Assembly (NCBI GenBank): GCA_002494215.1
Contig: DLBF01000084.1
Coordinates: 1-21,135 of the forward strand
Reading direction: 5' to 3'
DNA from: Prevotellaceae bacterium UBA7028
Lineage (GTDB): Bacteria; Bacteroidota; Bacteroidia; Bacteroidales; Bacteroidaceae
Length of the DNA stretch: 21,135 bases
The translations under genes and the position numbers were made by a program. The notes under the pieces are model-generated. The model saw nothing but the letters and a program-made list of their open reading frames with translations. It ran no database searches and was not told the origin of the DNA. This document shows, in pieces, positions 1 through 7,505 of the stretch. Numbering within the stretch: the stretch's first letter is position 1; every line of letters begins with the position of its first letter.

Positions 1-1454
1 ACCTCGTTAAGGGTGTAGGCAGTCTTCAGGTTGGTGTTGTTGGCACGTGTGCGAAGAGTGTTGATGTACTGTGTACCCTGAGCCAGTGTGGTGTTTGAAC
101 CAGCCTCGCGAGCCTCTGCCTCGGCAAAGATAAGGTAAGCCTCAGCAAGACGGAACAACAAGAGGTCGTTGTCAAGGTGAGTGGTGTTAGATGTAGCACC
201 TTCGTCGGAACGGTTGCTGCGGTATTTGGTTGTAGCAATACCTGTAGTGAACTCTGTAAGTATATCGTTAGTATACTTGCGGTCCTTGATGCCGCCTTTG
301 CCGTCGGCGTTGTCACCGAAGAAGAGTGCGCGGTCGTCACCGGCAGCCTCGACGATGGTCTCGGTCTTCCAGTCGGCAAGTGCGTCAAACTCGTTGATGT
401 CGATGAACTTCTCGATGAGGTCCTTACGTGTGCGGTTACCGCCCCAAGCCTGATCGGTTGTTGCTGGATAGTCAGCCCACATATTTTTATCCCATGAAGC
501 AGCATAAAGGAAAGTGGAAGCACCCCATGAGGCAGAAGACGCACCGTCAAGAATGAAACTGAAAACTGCCTCATTAAATGCTCCTGTTACGTCATTATCT
601 GCCATAAACAGCATCTGATAAGCTGAATATTTACCGTTGGCACTCTTGTGGGTGGTGGCGTTGTCGCCCATCCAAATTGAACGGCCAGACTCGTTGATAA
701 CCTTAGCTGCATATTCCTTGGCCTTTGCCCAGTTGGGAGTACCGGTGTACTTCTCTGCGTTCAGGTAGAGGCGTGCGAGAAGCATCCATGCAGCACTCTG
801 GTCGGCACGACCATAGTTAGCCTCACCCTTCTTGCGAACCGACGGAGGAAGCATATTGCCCATGTTGGCTTCGAGGTCAGCAACAATCTTCGAATATAGC
901 TCAGCACTTGATATTTGTACAGGATTATCAGAGCTTATTTCTTCTGTATAAACAGGGTTGCCAAAGTTGTCCAGCATGTAATAATAATACAAACTACGCA
1001 GGAAATGAACTTCTGCCGTCATCGTTGGATTAAAATCAGAACATTCCCCTAAGTACTGATTGCAAAGGCTAACTCCCAAACAAAGACGGAACCATAAGCC
1101 GTAAAGACTTGCAGTATTAGGAGTGTACTGGTTATAACAGAGGTCACTTATTCCGGCATCAGTCCATCCACATATAGCCTCGTCAGTGGTGAGCTCATTG
1201 GCGTTCCATATCAGACGATATAGAACTGACAAACCGCCGTCTCCAAGGTCAAGGCCTTCTGTATCATCAAGTCCGTCACCTTGGAAAACGAACTCTGAGT
1301 AACATTTGTTCAACAGTTTCTCAGCGTCAACTGTCGTATTCTTGCTCGGATCAATAGGCTCAACGTCCAAGTCCTTCGTGCAAGAATTCAGTCCCAAGGA
1401 CAGCAGCACTGCTGCTGTGGGTACTATGTTCTTAAACATATATTTCAGTTTCAT
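1..1454 (-). CDS. SusD-like starch/oligosaccharide-binding outer-membrane lipoprotein (partial, C-terminus off the left edge)
   Basis: The reading frame is open from ATG at 1454 to the window edge, giving 484 residues; SusD proteins usually have about 500-600, so only the C-terminal end is missing. The start MKLKYMFKN is followed by a hydrophobic stretch and the lipobox LGLNSC with the lipid-anchored Cys at residue 25. The SusD hallmarks are visible: an N-terminal helical region with Tyr-rich LRSLYYYYMLDNFGN, later RADQSAAWMLLARLYLNAE (TPR-like), and near the edge LLLFRLAEAYLIFAEAEA. SusD proteins sit on the cell surface and cap the SusC pore, binding glycan. The start lies 23 bases after the stop of the SusC gene, so the two are certainly one operon. 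The substrate is inferred as alpha-glucan from the neighbouring amylases, LacI regulator and maltose-type permease; the protein alone does not show it. Confidence 0.93.
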   Translation of the reverse strand, partial: MKLKYMFKNIVPTAAVLLSLGLNSCTKDLDVEPIDPSKNTTVDAEKLLNKCYSEFVFQGDGLDDTEGLDLGDGGLSVLYRLIWNANELTTDEAICGWTDAGISDLCYNQYTPNTASLYGLWFRLCLGVSLCNQYLGECSDFNPTMTAEVHFLRSLYYYYMLDNFGNPVYTEEISSDNPVQISSAELYSKIVADLEANMGNMLPPSVRKKGEANYGRADQSAAWMLLARLYLNAEKYTGTPNWAKAKEYAAKVINESGRSIWMGDNATTHKSANGKYSAYQMLFMADNDVTGAFNEAVFSFILDGASSASWGASTFLYAASWDKNMWADYPATTDQAWGGNRTRKDLIEKFIDINEFDALADWKTETIVEAAGDDRALFFGDNADGKGGIKDRKYTNDILTEFTTGIATTKYRSNRSDEGATSNTTHLDNDLLLFRLAEAYLIFAEAEAREAGSNTTLAQGTQYINTLRTRANNTNLKTAYTLNE

Positions 1455-1477
1455 AATAATATTACTGTTTGAAAGTA

Positions 1478-4400
1478 TTAGAAATTAAGCGACAAACCGA
1501 GCAGGAGAGTAAGAGGACGTGGATAAATGTTTCCATCGATACCACCGTTAACCTCAGGGTCAAGTCCCTTATACTTTGTGATGGTGAACACATTGCTTGC
1601 ACTTACATATACGCGGCCATTGATTCCTGCGTAGTTGCCACCCTTAAAGAGATTAGCAAACGAGTAGCCAAGAGTAATGTTGTCGCATTTGAGGAATGAA
1701 CCATTCTCTACAAAATAATCCGTCTTAAAGTCCTCACCTGCCGATGTCTGCTTGAAGTCAACCTCGTATGCATAAGGCATAGTATTTTTCATGTAACCTG
1801 TTCCTGTCCCTATATATTGCTTAGAACGGTAACCGCTCTTTAGACTATTATAAATATAGTTTCCTACGCTTGCACGAAGACCAAAACCAAAGTCCCAGTT
1901 CTTATAGCTCAGGCGTGAGCTGAAACCGAAGAGCCAAGGAGCTACAGAAGACTTGTAGTAGTAGCGGTCGGCATCGTCGATGACACCGTTGGCGTCGCGG
2001 TCAACAACAACTCCCTGGAGAGGCTTGCCGTTCTGGTCGTAAACCTGCTGGTAAACCCAGAACATACTCATTGGCTGCCCTACCTGATGGCACATAATCT
2101 CATTGTTAAACGCTTCCACATTTCCAAACTTAATAGGTTGTCCATCTCCAGCAAGTTCTACTACCTTATTCTTATTATATGTGGCATTGGCTGTGATTTC
2201 CCAATTCCAGTCGGTAGTCTGAATAGGACGGCCTGTGATTGAAAACTCAACACCTGTGTTCTGCATTGAGCCGATATTCTTTAACAGTTTGTTGCTAAAA
2301 TTAGACATTCCAGCAACAGGAGCCTCCATAAGCAGGTCCTTAGTCTTGCGGTGGTAGAAATCGATGCTACCAGTCAGGCGGTTACGAATAAATCCGAAAT
2401 CAATACCAGCGTTCCATGTTGTAGTTGTCTCCCATTTAACATTAGGATTATATGCATCAGGCTTATATTGATAACCATCGCTATAGATAGGATACAACGT
2501 TCGCGAACTTTGGGTTTGGTTGTAAGTCGGTATATAGGTATAATCACCGATACCTTCCTGCTGACCAGTCATACCCCAGCCCAGACGGAGCTTCATCTCG
2601 GTGACAGCCTGCACGTCTTTCAGGAAAGCCTCCTCGTTGATCTTCCAACCAAGAGCTACAGATGGGAAGTAGCCCCACTTGTTGCCTTTGCCGAAGCGTG
2701 AAGAACCATCGGCACGCAGAGTAGCGGTCAGCATATAGCGGTCGAGAGCGATGTAGTTCATACGTCCATAGAACGATACGAGGTAATGCTCTGACTTCCA
2801 CTCTCTTTTTGTTGGAGTAACTTCTTCACCAGCTTTTGCGCTGGTAGAAGGATAGAGTCCGTAGTATTTTTGGTTGCCCCAGTACTTCTCGTGACGCCAC
2901 TCGTAACCACCCATGATGTCGAAGTGGTGTGCCTCGCTGAAGTCTTTGTAGTACTGTATGTAGGCTGTGTAGTTCAGATTGTACTTGTTTTCCTTCGTGA
3001 AGCCATGGTTTCCGTAGTAGAAGTTAGAAGGTCCCCAAGGCTGGTAGTCAGTAGTCTGCTTACCGTTGGCCCAGTCGCCGCTGAAGTTCATGTGCAAGCG
3101 CAGGTCTTCGAGTCCGTGTATCTGGTAGTCAACCTCCACGTTGCCCTGATAGTCATACGAGTTAGCCCTGTCGTCTTTCTCTTCAATCATAGAAACTGGG
3201 TTAGATGTTGCAAGAGCTATCTTTGAGTAAGGCCATGCAGAATCGTCATAAGGTGCATCCTGAGTCCACTGCCAATAGCCATTAAAGTTTGAGAAGCGTG
3301 CATCAGAGGAAGTAACAGGCTGTGTTGGATCGAAACTAACAGCATTGCCAATGGCATCACTGTTGGCATAACGGTTCTTGGCAAACATGAACTTACCGTT
3401 GATGTTGAACTTCAGGTGGTCGTCGAGCAATGAGGGAGAGAGGTTCAAGCTCGTTGTTACACGCTGGAAGTTAGAAGTCTTCAAGATACCGTTCTGACCG
3501 GTGTAGCCAACGCTCAAGCGATATGGAACATTTGCAAAGCCACCCTGAACCGTTACGTTGTGGTCGTGGCTGACTGCTGTGCGATAGATCTGCTTTTGCC
3601 AGTCAGTGTTGGCACTGCCCAACAAGTTGTAGCGTGCAGAGCCTTCGCCATACATTTCCTTTACCAGTTCGCGATACTCATTGCCGTCGAGCACGTCGGT
3701 GTACTTCTTAATAAGAGATAGCGACACATTTCCGTTGTAGCTTACCTTCGGAGCCATGTTCTTGCGGCCCTTCTTCGTGGTGATGATGATGACACCATTA
3801 GAACCACGCGAACCGTAGATGGCGGTAGCCGAAGCATCCTTCAGCACAGTGAAGCTCTCAATATCGTTAGGGTTGACCATCGACAGAGGGTTGGAAAGAC
3901 CTTTCACACCCTGGTTGTCCATAGCCAGACCGTCGATAACGATCAGAGGGTCATTGGATGCGTTGAACGACGAACCACCACGGATACGGATGGTAGCGCC
4001 TGAACCCGGCTGACCTGACGATGTGGTGATGTTCACACCGGCAATCTTACCCTGGATCATGTCCTGGGCGTTGGTCTGTAGACCGTGGTTCTTCTCATCG
4101 GGCTTGATAGCCGTAACCGAACCGGTGAGGTCGGATTTCTTGGCACGACCGTAACCGATAACGACAACGTCGTTGAGAACCTTAGAGTCTTCAACCAGCG
4201 TTACAACGAGGTTGGAAGATGCGGTGACAGTCTGTGTGGCATAGCCAACATAAGACACTTGCAGTTTGTCACCTTGATTACAGTTAAGCGTGAAGTTACC
4301 GTCGAGGTCCGTAGCGGCACCGTTGCTTGTTCCGGGAACAAGAACCGTGGCACCGATAATAGGCTCGCCGGTAGCATCCTTAACGTGGCCATTGACAGTG

Positions 4401-4492
4401 ATTGACTGTGCAAAGGCACCGACTGATAGGAACAGACCAAACAAGATGGCTGCAATCCTAACAGGGAACTTGAATTTTACCTGCTTCATCAT
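1478..4492 (-). CDS. SusC/RagA-family TonB-dependent outer-membrane transporter
   Basis: The 1004-residue protein is full length for the family. A signal peptide ends near residue 28 (AFAQS). A carboxypeptidase-D-like regulatory domain follows at about 33-100 (VNGHVKDATGEPIIGATV ... YVGYATQTV), then the linker VVVIGYG at 109-115, a plug domain at about 117-240 with the SusC signatures DPLIVIDG and SATAIYGSRGSNGVI, and a long beta-barrel ending in LSLNF with the terminal Phe typical of outer-membrane proteins. It imports oligosaccharides into the periplasm using TonB energy, paired with the SusD protein encoded just downstream. Two ATG codons are adjacent (4492 and 4489); either may be used. 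Alpha-glucan as substrate is inferred from context: divergent LacI regulator, maltose-type MFS carrier and two nearby GH13 amylases. Confidence 0.97.
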   Translation of the reverse strand: MMKQVKFKFPVRIAAILFGLFLSVGAFAQSITVNGHVKDATGEPIIGATVLVPGTSNGAATDLDGNFTLNCNQGDKLQVSYVGYATQTVTASSNLVVTLVEDSKVLNDVVVIGYGRAKKSDLTGSVTAIKPDEKNHGLQTNAQDMIQGKIAGVNITTSSGQPGSGATIRIRGGSSFNASNDPLIVIDGLAMDNQGVKGLSNPLSMVNPNDIESFTVLKDASATAIYGSRGSNGVIIITTKKGRKNMAPKVSYNGNVSLSLIKKYTDVLDGNEYRELVKEMYGEGSARYNLLGSANTDWQKQIYRTAVSHDHNVTVQGGFANVPYRLSVGYTGQNGILKTSNFQRVTTSLNLSPSLLDDHLKFNINGKFMFAKNRYANSDAIGNAVSFDPTQPVTSSDARFSNFNGYWQWTQDAPYDDSAWPYSKIALATSNPVSMIEEKDDRANSYDYQGNVEVDYQIHGLEDLRLHMNFSGDWANGKQTTDYQPWGPSNFYYGNHGFTKENKYNLNYTAYIQYYKDFSEAHHFDIMGGYEWRHEKYWGNQKYYGLYPSTSAKAGEEVTPTKREWKSEHYLVSFYGRMNYIALDRYMLTATLRADGSSRFGKGNKWGYFPSVALGWKINEEAFLKDVQAVTEMKLRLGWGMTGQQEGIGDYTYIPTYNQTQSSRTLYPIYSDGYQYKPDAYNPNVKWETTTTWNAGIDFGFIRNRLTGSIDFYHRKTKDLLMEAPVAGMSNFSNKLLKNIGSMQNTGVEFSITGRPIQTTDWNWEITANATYNKNKVVELAGDGQPIKFGNVEAFNNEIMCHQVGQPMSMFWVYQQVYDQNGKPLQGVVVDRDANGVIDDADRYYYKSSVAPWLFGFSSRLSYKNWDFGFGLRASVGNYIYNSLKSGYRSKQYIGTGTGYMKNTMPYAYEVDFKQTSAGEDFKTDYFVENGSFLKCDNITLGYSFANLFKGGNYAGINGRVYVSASNVFTITKYKGLDPEVNGGIDGNIYPRPLTLLLGLSLNF

Positions 4493-4581
4493 TCTGTTTG
4501 TTAAAGTTAATGTATAAATAATTGTTTATGTTAATGCTCATTAGGCTCGTTGTTGCTTCACGCTTGAAGCCATTTCGCAGG

Positions 4582-4589
4582 CAAATTTA
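4582..4589 (-). promoter_or_regulatory. Predicted -7 box of the susC/susD promoter
   Basis: On the minus strand this reads TAAATTTG, matching the Bacteroidota -7 consensus TAnnTTTG. Transcription would start near 4576, giving a leader of about 80-85 bases before the SusC start. No TTTG is found at the expected -33 position, which would fit a promoter that needs an activator. Prediction from consensus only. Confidence 0.5.
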
Positions 4590-4645
4590 TAATTCTTTAA
4601 GATTAGTTCAGCATTATTGTGCCTAAAAAAGATTTACCATTTAGC

Positions 4646-4657
4646 GCAAACGTTTGC
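4646..4657. promoter_or_regulatory. LacI-family operator palindrome between susC and lacI
   Basis: The sequence GCAAACGTTTGC is a perfect 12-bp palindrome with the central CG typical of LacI/GalR-family operators. It is in the divergent region beside a LacI-family gene, so it is very likely that regulator's own site. Its centre (4651.5) is 66 bases from the centre of each predicted -7 box. It is partly enclosed by a 10-bp inverted repeat (AAAAAGATTT at 4626-4635, AAATCTTTTT at 4663-4672), whose centre is offset by 2.5 bases. Confidence 0.8.
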
Positions 4658-4713
4658 ATTTAAAATCTTTTTGCTTTTGACAAAGTAGTAAAAACAGTAT
4701 CAAACATAATAAA

Positions 4714-4721
4714 TAACTTTG
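4714..4721 (+). promoter_or_regulatory. Predicted -7 box of the lacI-MFS promoter
   Basis: TAACTTTG matches the Bacteroidota TAnnTTTG consensus. Transcription would begin near 4727. That leaves a leader of only about 12 bases before ATG 4740, or about 36 before the in-frame ATG at 4764. No clear -33 TTTG is seen at normal spacing. Confidence 0.5.
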
Positions 4722-4739
4722 CCTTACTAACTAACCGCC

Positions 4740-5765
4740 ATGAACGAAACTACGCCTATAACAATGAAAGACATAGCCGAAGCACTTGGTGTTTCGGTGG
4801 CAACGGTGTCGCGTGCGTTGAAAGACAGCCCTCGCATAAGTGCTGAGCGCAGGGAAATAATAAAGAGGTACGCACGCGAACATAATTTCTTTCCAAACTT
4901 CATAGCAGAGTCGCTGCGCAAGAGCCGCGTCCAGCCTATGAAGATTATCGGTGTTATCATTCCTCAGTTCACTCACTACTACTTCTCCACCATCCTTTCT
5001 GGCATAGAAGAGGAAGCCTCGGCACGCGGCTACCGCCTTCTGGTTGCCCAGAGCAATGAGCGCTACGAGCGTGAGGTGGCTATTTGCCAGTCGTTCTACG
5101 AGAACAAGGTATGCGGCATCATCGTTTCGCAAGCCAAGGACACTGTTCACTATGGACACTTCCAGAAGCTTCTCGACTTGGGTATTCCCCTTGTGTTCTA
5201 CGACCGTATATGCACGGGGGTGGAAACGTCGCGCGTTGTGGTTGACGACTACCGCGGAGCTTTCAATGCCGTACAGCACCTTATCAACACTGGTTGCCGC
5301 AAGGTGGCCTTCTATGGCGCGTCTATGAATCTTGAGATTTCCAAAAACCGATACAACGGCTATCGCGATGCGCTGTTGCAAGCCGGCCTGAGCCCAGACC
5401 CGAGGTTCTACCGCGAGTGCGACAACCGCGATAAAGCTGAGATAATAACTCCCGAGCTACTTAGTCAGGAGGATATTCCCGATTCGTTCTTCGCTGTTAA
5501 CGATGATACCGCGATAGGCATACTCTACTCGGCAAAGCGCATGGGCTATCGTGTGCCGCAAGACATATCTATATGTGGCTTCACCAACGGCGAACGCGCA
5601 ATAGCCTGCGACCCCATGCTCACTACGGTGGAGCAGCGGGGAGTGACTGTGGGAAAGGAAGCGGTGCAGATACTTGTCGGGCAGGTGGAAGGCACCATAC
5701 CACGTGATAAGGTCGAGCGGCGAATAGTGAAGACGAGGCTTGTGGTAAGGGGTACGACAAGATAA
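4740..5765 (+). CDS. LacI/GalR-family transcriptional regulator
   Basis: The 341-residue protein has the normal LacI-family length. An N-terminal helix-turn-helix (MKDIAEALGVSVATVSRAL, about residues 9-27) is followed by the hinge-helix region (AESLRKSRV) and a periplasmic-binding-protein-like sensor domain from about residue 65 (IIGVIIPQFTHYYFSTILSGIEEEA) to the end, with the family motifs VVDDYRGAF, VNDDTAIGIL and PQDISICGF. It probably senses a maltose-type sugar and controls the divergent SusC/SusD genes and its own operon through the palindrome at 4646-4657. The MFS gene follows 69 bases downstream with no recognisable promoter between them, so they are probably co-transcribed. Start chosen at 4740; ATG 4764 (MKDIA...) is an equally natural family start. 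Whether it activates or represses is not shown by the sequence. Confidence 0.95.
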   Translation: MNETTPITMKDIAEALGVSVATVSRALKDSPRISAERREIIKRYAREHNFFPNFIAESLRKSRVQPMKIIGVIIPQFTHYYFSTILSGIEEEASARGYRLLVAQSNERYEREVAICQSFYENKVCGIIVSQAKDTVHYGHFQKLLDLGIPLVFYDRICTGVETSRVVVDDYRGAFNAVQHLINTGCRKVAFYGASMNLEISKNRYNGYRDALLQAGLSPDPRFYRECDNRDKAEIITPELLSQEDIPDSFFAVNDDTAIGILYSAKRMGYRVPQDISICGFTNGERAIACDPMLTTVEQRGVTVGKEAVQILVGQVEGTIPRDKVERRIVKTRLVVRGTTR

Positions 5766-5834
5766 TGAAGCCCAGCACGCGGAGCAGATTACTAACCAAA
5801 TAGAAACAAACAAAACTCTAAATTATATAACACA

Positions 5835-7136
5835 ATGAAACAGAAACCTGATCTATCATTTTGGAAACTGTGGAACCTCAGTTTCGGATTTTTCGGCGTA
5901 CAGATTGCTTACGCCTTGCAGAGTGCTAACATCTCGCGTATCTTTGCCACTCTTGGTGCCGACCCGCACAACCTGAGCTATTTCTGGATACTTCCACCGC
6001 TGATGGGTATCCTCGTTCAGCCTATTGTGGGTACCATGAGCGACAAGACGTGGACGCGCTTCGGTCGCCGCATCCCTTACCTGTTTCTTGGTGCTGCGGT
6101 TGCCGTGGCAGTTATGTGTCTGCTGCCCAATGCCGGTAGCCTCGGTCTCTCCGTCGGAGCAGCCATGATTTTTGGTTTGATAGCTCTGATGTTCCTTGAC
6201 ACCAGCATCAATATGGCTATGCAACCGTTCAAGATGCTCGTTGGCGATATGGTTAACGAGAAGCAGAAGGCAAAAGCTTACTCCATCCAGTCGTTCCTCT
6301 GCAACTCTGGTAGCGTGGTTGGCTATGTATTCCCCTTCCTCTTCACACTCCTGGGAATCAGCAACACTGCCGCCGAAGGAGTTATTCCCGACTCGGTAAT
6401 ATGGTCGTTCTACATCGGCGCTGCCATTCTTATCCTCTGTGTAATCTACACCACCCTGAAGGTGCGCGAGTGGAACCCGAAGGAATACAAGGAGTACAAC
6501 CCCGTGGCTGAGGGCAATGAGGAAAAAGCCAGCTGGATTACCCTTCTGAAGAACGCTCCGTCGACGTTCTGGAAAGTGGGCTTAGTACAGTTCTTCTGCT
6601 GGGCCGCCTTCATGTATATGTGGACCTACACTAATGGTACTATTGCTGACACGGTATGGGGTACTACCGACGTTGCCTCTAAAGGCTATCAGGCAGCAGG
6701 CAACTGGGTAGGCATCCTCTTTGCGGTGCAGGCCATCGGTTCTGTAATCTGGGCAGCCGTACTGCCGCAGTTCAAGAACATGAAGGCTGCCTATATGTTC
6801 AGCCTCGTTCTCGGTGGCATAGGCTTCGCCACGGTTCCCTTCATCCACAACCAGTACCTGCTCTTCGTGCCCTTCCTGCTCATTGGTTGTGCTTGGGCTG
6901 CCATGCTTGCCATGCCGTTCGCCCTTGTCACCAATGCTCTGCAAGGCTACGGTCACATGGGTGCTTACCTTGGACTGTTCAACGGCACTATCTGTATCCC
7001 GCAGATTATAGCAGCCATCCTGGGTGGCTTCATTCTGCAGATGGTGGGTTCTGCCCAGTCAAGCATGATGATTGTCGCTGGCGTATCGCTCTGTATAGGT
7101 GCCGTCTGCGTAATAGGAATTAAGGAAAAGAAATAA
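5835..7136 (+). CDS. MFS sugar transporter, SLC45/maltose-permease type
   Basis: The 433-residue integral membrane protein shows about 12 hydrophobic segments and the major-facilitator loop 2-3 motif as GTMSDKTWTRFGRRIPY (residues 66-82), the form with the RFGRR core seen in SLC45-like and GPH-like disaccharide carriers. A charged cytoplasmic loop at about 210-235 (KVREWNPKEYKEYN) separates the two six-helix halves. Family members transport sucrose or maltose with protons across the inner membrane. Here it would take up maltose or short maltodextrins delivered to the periplasm by SusC/SusD and the amylases; that substrate is inferred from the locus. It follows the LacI gene in the same direction and is closed by a hairpin terminator at 7161-7210. 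Confidence 0.93.
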   Translation: MKQKPDLSFWKLWNLSFGFFGVQIAYALQSANISRIFATLGADPHNLSYFWILPPLMGILVQPIVGTMSDKTWTRFGRRIPYLFLGAAVAVAVMCLLPNAGSLGLSVGAAMIFGLIALMFLDTSINMAMQPFKMLVGDMVNEKQKAKAYSIQSFLCNSGSVVGYVFPFLFTLLGISNTAAEGVIPDSVIWSFYIGAAILILCVIYTTLKVREWNPKEYKEYNPVAEGNEEKASWITLLKNAPSTFWKVGLVQFFCWAAFMYMWTYTNGTIADTVWGTTDVASKGYQAAGNWVGILFAVQAIGSVIWAAVLPQFKNMKAAYMFSLVLGGIGFATVPFIHNQYLLFVPFLLIGCAWAAMLAMPFALVTNALQGYGHMGAYLGLFNGTICIPQIIAAILGGFILQMVGSAQSSMMIVAGVSLCIGAVCVIGIKEKK

Positions 7137-7160
7137 AAAACATCCATTCCATCGATAACT

Positions 7161-7210
7161 GAAAGGACTATCAGCACCTTTTGAAGGTTGCAGATAGTCC
7201 TTTCTACTTT
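7161..7210 (+). terminator. Rho-independent terminator of the lacI-MFS operon
   Basis: A perfect 12-bp stem (GAAAGGACTATC at 7161-7172 with GATAGTCCTTTC at 7193-7204) encloses a second smaller stem (ACCTT/AAGGT at 7176-7188), followed by the T-rich run TACTTTTATTT. It lies 24 bases after the MFS stop. The opposite side is not T-rich, so it acts mainly on the plus strand. Confidence 0.85.
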
Positions 7211-7250
7211 TATTTACTTACGTTTGTTTAGTGAGAGAGCTGATGTCTTT

Positions 7251-7505
7251 TCATTCCCACAGGCTCTTGGTTCTCGGAAGCATATTGTCATAAGCTATGT
7301 CGCCAAAGGTAACTTCGCGTGCAAAGGTACCTTCTTCTTCCGTGTTGTCATCAGAATTCTGGTTTACGGTAGTACTGTAAACGCCCAACTCTGTTTCCAT
7401 CAGGCCCGACCCCTTGAGGTCAACGACCTCAAGGGCGGGTTTCGTATATAGTTGTCTTCTTGTGCTGGTAGCCATCGTTGTTGTTTGTTTAGAAATCTGT
7501 ATCAT
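7251..7505 (-). CDS. Small acidic-tailed protein of unknown function, coupled to the amylase gene
   Basis: An 84-residue open frame begins with ATG at 7505, which overlaps the TGA of the upstream amylase as ATGA, a classic translational-coupling arrangement. An internal ATG at 7475 (MATSTRRQLYTKPALEVVDL) sits after an A-rich leader and may be the true start, giving 74 residues. Visible parts are a basic N-terminus, the segment YTKPALEVVDLKGSGLM, then a polar and acidic stretch (NQNSDDNTEEEGTF). I recall the Y.KP..EVV pattern from many small unannotated Bacteroidales proteins, but I cannot name a family. There is no signal peptide, membrane segment or Cys residue. It belongs to the amylase transcript; no function is proposed. 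Confidence 0.6.
   Translation of the reverse strand: MIQISKQTTTMATSTRRQLYTKPALEVVDLKGSGLMETELGVYSTTVNQNSDDNTEEEGTFAREVTFGDIAYDNMLPRTKSLWE

Noticed and set aside
4731..5381. 216-residue minus-strand ORF
   Set aside because: It is antisense to the LacI-family gene; no signal, motif or promoter supports it.
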